Notes under the pieces: model-generated | Database searches by the model: none | Seen by the model: only the letters and a program-made list of their open reading frames with translations | What the model was told of the DNA's origin: nothing | Shown: positions 43,236 to 53,700 of the stretch, piece by piece | How the letters are laid out: the number at the start of each line of letters is the position of its first letter | Numbering within the stretch: position 1 is the first letter of the stretch | Assembly: GCF_001625655.1 (NCBI RefSeq) | Contig: NZ_AUYB01000124.1 | Location: forward strand, 1 to 56,783 | DNA length: 56,783 bases | Direction of reading: 5' to 3' | DNA from: Pseudoalteromonas luteoviolacea DSM 6061 | GTDB taxonomy: Bacteria > Pseudomonadota > Gammaproteobacteria > Enterobacterales > Alteromonadaceae | Translations under genes and position numbers: made by a program

Positions 43236-43260
43236 ATCCATGAAAGAATAAGGACGGAAG

Positions 43261-44742
43261 TTGAACAAAACTTGGACAATTGGTTTAGCGCTGATGTCTA
43301 CAAGTGTAATTGCCGAGTTTGAGCAGGCATATGCACCCATCGTAGTATCTGACATAACCATTTTTATTCCCATTGAATTGAAACCAGAGCAACCCTCTCA
43401 ATTCTGGCAAACAAGCATTGATGGAGGATATAATCTGGCATGGTCTCCAGCCGACCAAGCCCAGTATTATGAAATTGTATATCAATATAAAAGTGCATCT
43501 GGGCAATTATTAACAGATACGATCAAAGTTAATGCCACAAACTATATACTCAAACCGAAGGGGAGCTTGAGCGGAGCAATTCAAGTACGGTCATGTCATA
43601 AATACGGTTGTTCAGGGTTTAAATATAGCCAAACACAGGTACCAACTCGCCTTGAATTAAATGCTTTTACAGGTAAGTTAGTTTCTCCACAGGTAGCGCA
43701 AATTGCTTGGAATGCTTCAGGAGCTACTTACGTCTCGGTGACTGAAAAAGAAAACGGAAGAGTACTCTTTACTACCAATGGATTATCACCAAGATCAGGT
43801 ACGAAAAATATAAACATTTACCCTGGGCAGCATAAATCAGTTACCCTAACAGCAGTGGGGTTTGGTGGTCAAAGAGTTTCAAGAACAGTCAATATCGCAG
43901 GCAATTTTGTCGATTTGACTCGTCAGAAAGGAACAAAACATACCCAGTATTTACAACCATTCTATGAAAAAAACTACTCAATTGTAGAAAGAAGCGTTCT
44001 TTACACTGACAGTAGCGTTTACTTTGCTACTCAGGATTTTAAGTTATATCGCTTTGATAAATCGACATTAAATAATTATCAAACTGAGCCTACTTGGGTT
44101 TTAAATACGGATGGGTTGATAGCAAATAAGCCTGTTATTCAGAATGACAATCTGTATTACACAGCGAGTTTTACCCCAAGGAAAACTATCAATGGAGTTA
44201 AGCATGAGAAAGAGTACTCAGGGCAAGTTTGTTCGGTAGATATCGCAGCGTACGTTCAATCTCCAAAAGCGGTTTGCAATCAATTTGAAGCGAATGTGGT
44301 TGCAGGACCAGTTTTAGTTCACTCTGCACAACCTAGCTTGAGAAATGCGTTTCATATTTTTAGTAATAGCCCTGCGACTTCTGCGCAAAATGGCCTGTAT
44401 GTCTTTAGCCGAGATGGCAAAGTTTCAATATTAGATCCGTTAGACATCAATAATCAAATTGACTCTCGTACGATAAATACACAAGGGCTCGGGCAAGGGA
44501 TCTTGGCAACTCCTGAGGTGTACTTAGCTGACAACGCTAATGAACAAAATCAATTTGTAATCAAAGGTGAACAAAAAATAATGGGTGTAAGTGTGCCGAG
44601 CACGAGTGATACGCCGAGCTCTTTTTCAAAAGCAGCTAGCTCGTTGATGCGAAGTGTCAGTTTTAGTGTGTCTGATGATAATCAATCAATGACGGGACAA
44701 GAAGGGGCTCCTCTGCCTGTGATTTGGGAGAAGGAGTTATAA
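43261..44742 (+). CDS. Exported beta-rich companion protein of the Rhs giant
   Basis: This 493-residue protein starts at a TTG after AAGGA. It has a signal peptide (residues 1 to about 18, ending SVIA), a fibronectin-III or Ig-like domain (residues about 50-130: GYNLAWSPADQAQYYEIVYQ, IQVRSCHKYGCSG), a second similar domain, and a C-terminal half with PQQ/Kelch-like propeller strands (SSVYFATQDFKLYRFDKST, NGLYVFSRDGKVSILDP). Its stop directly abuts the start of the giant gene. I do not recognise the family; it may be a chaperone, plug or surface partner of the giant protein. Confidence 0.7.
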   Translation: MNKTWTIGLALMSTSVIAEFEQAYAPIVVSDITIFIPIELKPEQPSQFWQTSIDGGYNLAWSPADQAQYYEIVYQYKSASGQLLTDTIKVNATNYILKPKGSLSGAIQVRSCHKYGCSGFKYSQTQVPTRLELNAFTGKLVSPQVAQIAWNASGATYVSVTEKENGRVLFTTNGLSPRSGTKNINIYPGQHKSVTLTAVGFGGQRVSRTVNIAGNFVDLTRQKGTKHTQYLQPFYEKNYSIVERSVLYTDSSVYFATQDFKLYRFDKSTLNNYQTEPTWVLNTDGLIANKPVIQNDNLYYTASFTPRKTINGVKHEKEYSGQVCSVDIAAYVQSPKAVCNQFEANVVAGPVLVHSAQPSLRNAFHIFSNSPATSAQNGLYVFSRDGKVSILDPLDINNQIDSRTINTQGLGQGILATPEVYLADNANEQNQFVIKGEQKIMGVSVPSTSDTPSSFSKAASSLMRSVSFSVSDDNQSMTGQEGAPLPVIWEKEL

Positions 44743-47700
44743 ATGAGTAAGCTCTTAAAGTTTATAGCATTGCTATGCATCTCTTTTACAGCCGTTGGCG
44801 TAAGAGCTTCTGCGACCCCTTGTAATAGTGATCCTGTACAGGCATATGCAAATGAAGCCATTACATTTAGGGTGACTCAGCCGGTACATAACTATTGGAA
44901 TATGGGTCCCTCAAAAATGTATCTAGACAACGAGCTTATTTACCCAAAAGCCGGTGTCGCAACAGTTAATAATTTTTATACTCATACATTCCCTACTGCT
45001 GGTTCCTTCGATCTAAAAATTGAAATAGATAAAAAATTTGGGAATAAGGCACACTTTATAGATGAATGTACTAAAAAAATTACTGTACTTAAGCGCAAAG
45101 TTCCAAAGTTGGAAGTAATCAAGCAGTCACATAAGTACTGGGTAAATAAAGACGAGAATATATCCATTACTTTTAGTGCTGCCCATGCAGATAGAATTAT
45201 TCTTACAACAAAAAGGTATGAAGAAAAAGATTGGCGCGCTCTTAAAACATGTCATGCCAGTACCTGTGAAGGCAAGATAAATGCTGAAGGCTTTACTACA
45301 CATGCGATAAGCGCTATTGCCTACAATGGGGCGCAAAATAGTTACCCGGTAACTTATAATTGGTCAAGTAGAGGTCGCAATGTGAGTCCATCTGTCTCAA
45401 TCTCTGCAAATAGTAACCTTGTTAACAACGGTACATCGACAGATATAACCATTACTGCAAGTGATAAGAATGTAAACCCAGCGCATCATATTTCTCAGGT
45501 AGAGTTTCTTGGAGCTGATGGAAAATGGGTTTCTAAAACACCTCAATGTATCGGAAATAGCGGTAAGAAGAAAAGAGTCAGTTGTAAGGTTAATTCTGGC
45601 AATTTGTCTAAAGCAGCGGGTTTTAAAGCAAGGGTTAAAGATTCTGGCCTCTGGGTAACGTCTAACGAGCAATGGGTCGGTATCAATAATGCGCCAAAGA
45701 TTAATAACTTGTCGATAAAATCAGGTAACAAAGAGTCTCGCTTTTTCACAACAAGCAGCGATGTTTCTGTATCGACTACAGCCACTGATAGTAATGGAAA
45801 TATAGCCCGTATTCAAATCTGTGGTGCTAAAGGTACAAACAACGTCGATCCAAATAAAGCGTGCAGTGCTGGCGAATGGGTGAGTTGTAGTTCGAGCCCT
45901 TGTTCAAAATCTCGTAAATTGACAAGCGCTGGGGCATACACTATTTACAGTCGTGTTGAAGACAAACTCGGATTGAAAGGTTTTGCTCCACCGCAAACAA
46001 TACATGTGTTGTCAGACTTCGGTATTTATGTTGACCAAAACTCGGTTGCTCGCCAATACATTGTAAATGACAAAAACAATCCGCCAGAAATCTCATGGAC
46101 AATTGTCGCCAATAAGGTTTACTCCTCAGGTAGAAAAGTAAAAGGATTCAGAATTGTTCCCAACGGCAATGCTGCCCATGCAATTACTCCTAATGTGCCT
46201 GAATTAGCGGGAGGGCCAGTAAGTATAGATGAGGCCTGTATTGATGGTCGCTGTCGTTTTACTTTGAAATGGAAACCAGATTCGGATGCTGTGTTTGGTT
46301 CACCTATCCACTTTTATGTTCAGGTTATTGATGACCAAAATGCAGTGCAGCAATCTGACACGATTCAAACAACGATTGCGCTTGCTAAGCCTCCTGTTCC
46401 CCCAACCCCAGTTGTATCTTTGAATTTAAACTCTAGTTTGAATAGGTATGAAATTGACGTCAGTAAATATGGTAATGCGTCCCGCTTTAGCATTGAAGTA
46501 AACAAAGCAGGAGTGAAATCAACTTATGCGACAACAACAAGAGGTCTGCCGTGGGGAGTACCGGGTACATCTGTTGACGATAATGGCAGTACTCTTTCAG
46601 TGTGTGTTGTGGGTATTGCAGATGGGCCAAACGGTTTTTCCACGAGCAAAATTAAAGGGTGCGCGTCAAAGACGATAGATCACAACGATACGCCCCAAAG
46701 ACCATTATTCAATATGTCGCATAGTCAATTTGGTGGTGACTACACTATGCGCTGGCAGTCCAGCCAAGATAAAGGTCTAACAAAATACTATAATTTAAAG
46801 CGTTGGAATGGGCATATAGCGGCAACTTCACAAGCTGCAAATGCCATTTACTCAAACATTCAAGATACAGCATTCCCTATCACGGACACACCAATGGGAA
46901 CATATACTTATATTTTAGAAGCGTGTAATCGTTTTAATGAATGTAAGCAATCTTCTCCATTTGTAGTGGAGCATATTGCTCCTATGGCCGCCAGTGCATC
47001 AGTAAGTGAAGACAGCAAAAAGCTGATTTTAGGCGGCGCAGGCTTTGCTTTGTCTGGTGGTCGTCTGATCGCTCAAATTGAGAATACTTCCGAAACTTAT
47101 GAAATTGAACAAAGTGATATTACGGTTAATCAATCAGGGGGAGTTTTAACAGCCAACCTAACAGAGAGGCTTTATAAAGGGTATGAGAATAAAGGTTTAA
47201 TTGTTGAATATCGCAACCAAGTAAGCTGCCCTGTAGATGACAATGATATCAATATCATAGGTAAGGTTCTTTGTGTTGATGGCTTGTCTACCTACAAAGT
47301 GCGTGTTGATGATCAGGCCCCAGATGAGGTGCTTGATATGACCGAAAATAACTTTACCGTGAGTAGTAGTGGATATGTTTATGTTGGAGCTTCTCAACCT
47401 GGTTCAGATAAGGGGGCTGCGCCATTTTATCAAGTAGGGGCCTCTTCAGAGACAATTACCGGCCTTCATATCTATAAACATGGTACACAAAATAGCGGTT
47501 GGATATTCAAAACTGATGATGCCAATGCAAATAGCGATGATCGTATTGTAGGCAAACCATTGGTATTAAACCAAGGTGGTGTAGAACACGTGTATTTTGG
47601 TGCACAAAACCACAGTGTGTACAAAATAACTCATAACCCAAGCTCAATTAGTGATAATCGATTTAGCTATATTTGGAAACAAACAACAGGCGGTGCAAAT

Positions 47701-50700
47701 ACAGCTGGCGTGCAAACTGATATGTACGGCAACATCTATGTAGGCTCAATGGATCAAAAGCTATATTCATTGTTACCAGACAGCGGTCAGATCAATTGGC
47801 ACTATTCATTTGCTCCTTCAGGTGGTGTAGTTTCTTTAACTGGCGTGGGCGCAGATGGTCTTGTATCTGTGACAACACAAGATGGTGAAATTAACCATAT
47901 TGACCGTAACTTAGTTGATAAAAAAGCGGTTAGTTGGACTCGACTCGACGACTATCAAAACCTTGAAAACCCAGGGTGGCAACCTCCAGTAGATTATTTA
48001 GAAGGCAATATTATTAGCCATCTTTTGGCTGTAATTCATAATCGCCTGCCGAGCAAGCGAGAAATCGCCGCGCTATCATTTGCTCATATGCATGGTCATT
48101 CTTTAGAAGAAGTTGTAAATGCGATATTGAATGCGCCCGTGGGCACAGATCAGCAAGCCTTGGCGCTTAGAGGACCTGATAATTTAGCGTTCGCAAATGC
48201 ATTAATGAGTCGTTTGCTTAACTCTGAGGTGTCGACTAGTACAACGCTTTTAGGTAAAACAGCTTCACAGTGGGCTGCGGAATTAGAAAGTGGCAAATTA
48301 CGTCGTGCAGAGTTAGTTATTCTATTGCAACAACCAACTTATACTTATTATCAAGATACCGTTAATGAGTTGATGGACATATACTTTGGCTACTGTTTTG
48401 GAAGTCAATGTAATTACAGTAGAGACACTGATAATGATGGTATTCTAAATATCATTGAACTCGCTTTGGGGCTTAATGTTAACGACCCTAGAGATGGCCT
48501 TCGCGCACCACAGATGACTTTACAAAAGCGTGAAGGTGGTAACCTAACTTTTGCTTTGTCTAGTCTGGATAATATTGACTATTATAAAGTTTTTCACATC
48601 GTTAACTCATCACCTGAAGTAGAAACGAGATTAGATGCATCAGGTAGCGCTGTGCCTTATGAGACAGTGTGGTCTAAAGTTGTCACCAATGCTGATCATG
48701 TTTTTTACGCTAAATCGTGCCTAGAAACGCTAATTGAGAACAAAAAGTATGAATCTTGCAGTGTATCCGCATCGAGCAATGAATCTATCACTGTTGAAGA
48801 CAGCAGTTCTGAGTCAGCAATTAACGTTGTGTTATCAACAAAGCCAGCGACCAAAGATACATCTCAAGTTGAGCTGATGAAAAATGCTGAAATGACGCCA
48901 ACGCTAGGTAGTTTTAGAGTCAGCGAAGCAGGGAGTGCCACATACTCAATACCTATTCAATTGCCGTCAGGCATCGCAGGTGTTACTCCTTCAGTTTCTA
49001 TGTCTTATAACTCTCAAGCGGGAGACTCAAGTATTGCTGTTGGTTGGTCACTTAACGTAGGGTCCGCAATCACGCGATGCCGAGCTACATTGGCCACAGA
49101 TGGGTACTCTAGGTCGGTAGGGTTTAATGACAGCGATAAATACTGCTTAGATGGTCAGAGGTTAATTAAGGTTGAAAACCCATATGTATCGCCTGTATTA
49201 CCCTATCAAGGCAGTGGGAATGCTACTTATGTACTGGAGCACGATGCTCAAGTAATTGTAAAAGACGTAACCGTATTGGGTGCACGTCAATTTGTTGTGT
49301 TTGGTAAAGATGGTTCTAAAAAAATCTATGGTGGACACAGTTCACGAATAGTCAAAGTTGGAGGAGGAGACTATAACCCCACACTAACTTGGCTTCTTCA
49401 TAAGGAATACGATAGTACTCAATCGGATGAATCCGCAGTGACTTATAGTTATACAACAAAAGCATCTAATGGCGATGCTTTAGGTGACGGTGAATTGGTC
49501 CTAGAGAAAATCGATTACAGTACGTATCGTGTAAAGTTCGATTATAGTGCAGGGAAAACACGAAACCTTACCTATATCAATCATGGTACTTTGTCGCAAC
49601 GTGCCAGACTTGACAAAATAACAGTACAAAAGGTGGGCGCTTCCCCGGTAGAGCTGAGCCACTACAAAATTGCTGCTAATACGAGTGAACCTAGTGGAAA
49701 CGGTCTGCGAAGACTGGATAAATTCCAGCAATGTCGCGGCGGTATTTGTAAAAAGCCTATAGTTTTCGACTATGCAGATTTTGCAACACCACATTACTTT
49801 GAAAAAAACACTGAACTCTTTGTTGCTAAAGATAAAAATAAACTAGCTGCGTTTACGTTTATCGATACACAAGGTGACGGCTTTGCAGAATTGGCTACGC
49901 TTGAGCGTTTGCACGGGCAGGATAAAAAGTACGAACTGTGCCTTTGGCCAAGCCAACCAAACGATAATCAGTCAGCTTTGGATTGCTGGACCTTAAGTCG
50001 AGAAGATGATTCTGATAGCGTAAGCATGATGGCCATTGATCCCGAGGGAGATGGTTCTCAAACTCTTTGGATTAATAAAAAGTCCTACTTTGAAGAGAGT
50101 TATAGTGGTTTTTACTGGCTGGCGTTTGGTTTCGATGGTGAAAAATTGACATTTGGATACCCTGAGATTAGTAATCTTAGAGGTAACTTTATGCGTGAAA
50201 TCAAAAGTGCAGACTTTGATGGGGATGGCTATCTTGATATCGCCTATAAAAAACAGTTTGATGATGCGACTGTTTATATAAGTTATTGGAATGGTACTTC
50301 TTATAGTAATGAAAGCAAAGTTGATTTTTCATATGGAGAGATTGGTACGGTTTCTGACTGGCGAGCAACAGACATAAACTTTGATGGTCTAGCTGATATC
50401 ATTTCATTATCATGTTGGTCGGGAAGTTGCGATGAGCCAAATCCAGGCAGACTTTTTGCCTTTATTAATCAGGGTAGCAATACATCATTTCAATCACATC
50501 CAATATATGGTTCTGAGAATGGCAAACTTGAACACTTAACAATCACCGACATAAATAGTGATGGCTTAGTTGACTTTATTTTGCTGGACTCTGCATCCAA
50601 TGGCACAAAGGCTTGGAAAGTACTCACTTCAAGAACATCTAGCATTTATGCTTACAATATTGTACCTCAGTATCAAGCTACAGTGTTCGAGCTAAATGAC

Positions 50701-53700
50701 ACAGAAGATACCTCTTTAAATTTGCAAGATGCGTCATTAGACGAAAATGCAACTCCATTTGTTTTAGATGTAGACAAAAATGGTATTAACGAAGTCTACT
50801 TTAAGCAAAAGGGCGCGACCGACTATTGGAATAAGTTCCAATGGGATACGGATAAAGGCTCACTGCGTTTACAAGCTGAAAGAGTAAGAACATTTAATCT
50901 AGATAGGGATGCGAAGTCGCTCGTTTTCCCAGCTGACTTTGACAACAACGGCTTTGTTGACCTTGTTCAAAAAGATGGTGATCGCTTAGTTGCACGCTTT
51001 GGAAGTAATCAACCAGCCCATGCTGGCTTATTACGCTCTATTAAGCAAGGTTATGGCAATGAGACGCGCATTGAGTATCGTGCGATGAATACGTTAGGGA
51101 AAGACGCAATATATTCTAAGTCCTTGGAAGATTTACCAAGTGAGCTGAGAGATACTACAGAAGATAGCAAGCAATTTGATGCGCAGGGCTTTAAAGTTAG
51201 TAATTTGGTTAGCGCCATGCCGTTGGTTGCCTCTGTTGAAACCGACACCTCAGTAAGTTCTGCACAGGGTGAAGACAAACCGCTTACAGTAAGTTATCGC
51301 TATTACGGTGCTAAAGCACAGTTTGGTGGACGCGGCACATTAGGCTTTGCTGCTATAAGGACAACTACTGAAAAAGATCAGAAGCACTTTATTACTACTA
51401 CGCGTTATCGCCAAGCATTTCCATATACAGGCCTACCAGCTGCGACACATAAGTCGATTGGCGAAAGACTAATATCATTAGCCGTCAATAAATATGCTAG
51501 GGCTGAAGGTAAACATAGTAACAGCTATTATATCTTTACTGAAAAAAGCCGGGATTGCTCAGCGAGAATCGACAGCGTTGATGCAGTCGCATCTTATTCA
51601 GTGAGTGGCTACTCTTGTACAAACACCACAATTGACGAAGATGTGTGGGGCAATGTATTTACAATGGATGTGACACAATACGATGTATTGTTTCATAATG
51701 TTGAAGAGTTTGCTTACTATGGGTATTTGTCAGATGGAACTGAACTGGCATCTACGAATACGACCAATTGCTATGGCGAGGCATGCAATAAGGAATATGC
51801 ATACGCAAAACCTTATGTAAGGTTGGGCCGACTTACGAGTACCACGGTAACTCAAACCGAACTCAACAAAGACAGTGTAACTAAGACTAATAAGTTTACT
51901 TACTACGACTCCGGTATTGAAAAGTTTTTACTAAAAGACGAAGTGGTAAACGAAGGCGCAGGATGTGATAAAGAGCTCACTACGTCATACACATATGACG
52001 AGGTTGGCAACATAGAAACGGTGGCTCTAACTAACACAGGTTGCAGTAGTGAGCAGCAGCAAACTCGTTTAACAACACATGTGTATGACGAACAGTTGCA
52101 TTTAAAGTCCTCTAGTAATAACTACTTCACTCCTAGCGTTGTAAAAAGCTGGAATGATTTTGGTCAGCCTTTGATTGTTGAGCATATTGATGATCTTCAG
52201 ATCCACATGCTATATGACACTTTTGGAGCAAAGATTGGCTCGTTCTCCACAGATGGTGCACAAAGCTATACTTACCTAACAGACTGTGATGCGAATGATA
52301 CGCAGTGTGCCGTTCAGCAAAATACGCTTTTAAATGGTTACATAGTTGAAAAAAGTTACATGGACAAAGGTGGTCGAGTTTATGAGTCACATAAACGCGG
52401 TATGCACGATCATTTCTGGTTCAAAACTGAGGTCGAGCATGACCGTTTTGGGCGAGCGATTTCTCATAAAGGACCAGGACAAGAAGCCGTTACTACAGTC
52501 TATGACGCATTCGACAGGGTGGTTTCCGTAACGGATCCTAACGCTGGCACGATCACGACTCACAAACAACAAGGGCTGGTAAGCACGGTGACTATGGAAA
52601 GCACTGGCTTGCAAATTGAAGGTACAGCTAACCGTGACAAAGGGTTGCCTGGAGGCAATTCACAGACACAGTCAGTAGAGACGGACCTATTGGGCCGAAA
52701 CTATAAAGTGACGGACAATGCCGGTAATGTGTTGACTTACGAATACGATATTTGGGGAAATAACACGACAGTTCACTCTTCGGCTGATAATCAAATTGTT
52801 CTTCAAAATACATATGAAGCCGATGGTCGGTTGTTGTCCCGTAAGACCCTCAATAATGGAGAGTGGAGCTATAAATTCAATGCGTTTGGTCAAGTTAGAG
52901 AGCAAACCGACGCTCGGGGCGTTACCTCAACGATTAAATATGACTTAATCGGCAGAAAAATTTCTCAATCACAAACATCATCTGATAATAAAGTGGTGCT
53001 AGAGGGAGATAGTGAGTGGAGTTATATTGAGTATGACGAAGCTGCCACACAACCAACTCACCAGCTGCAGTATGCCAAGCAAGGAAATTGGCTTCAACAT
53101 TATTTCTATGACAAACGAGGACGTTTGGCGAGTACTCTGACTGATCTTGAAAGTAATCAATGTTACTCAGGAGTGGTGTTCAATTCGAGTAACAGCGACT
53201 TAAATATTTCTGATGATAAGTTGTTAGACCCAGTCTCTAGCTTGTGTGTTATTCAACAAAAGTTCTATGACCAATATGGTAGGGATGCTTATCAATTCGA
53301 AGATTATCGACGTAATCAGGATGGGTATTTCTACGATGTCCGTGGTATTAAGAAGATATACCACAAATTCGGTATGGTCATAGGCCTGCAAGAAGCTAGG
53401 GACACAGAGAACGGTATTCGATATTACAACGTGGATACAGCTGCTGTTAACAAACGTGGACAAGTCACGAGTTATGACAAGGGTCTTGTTAAGATGAGCT
53501 TGATGTACGATAGCCAAGGGATGATTGCTGGCATCGACGCTAAATATCGAGACAAGGCGCTTTATCTTCAGGGTGATCGCTATCGTTTTGACAGTTTGGG
53601 CAACTTAACTTATCGAAGTCTTTTAAACGGGTCGGGAGAGCAAAAGTTTGGGTATGATGGATTAAACCGTGTATCGGCCGTTAATGGCGTAACTGACTTT

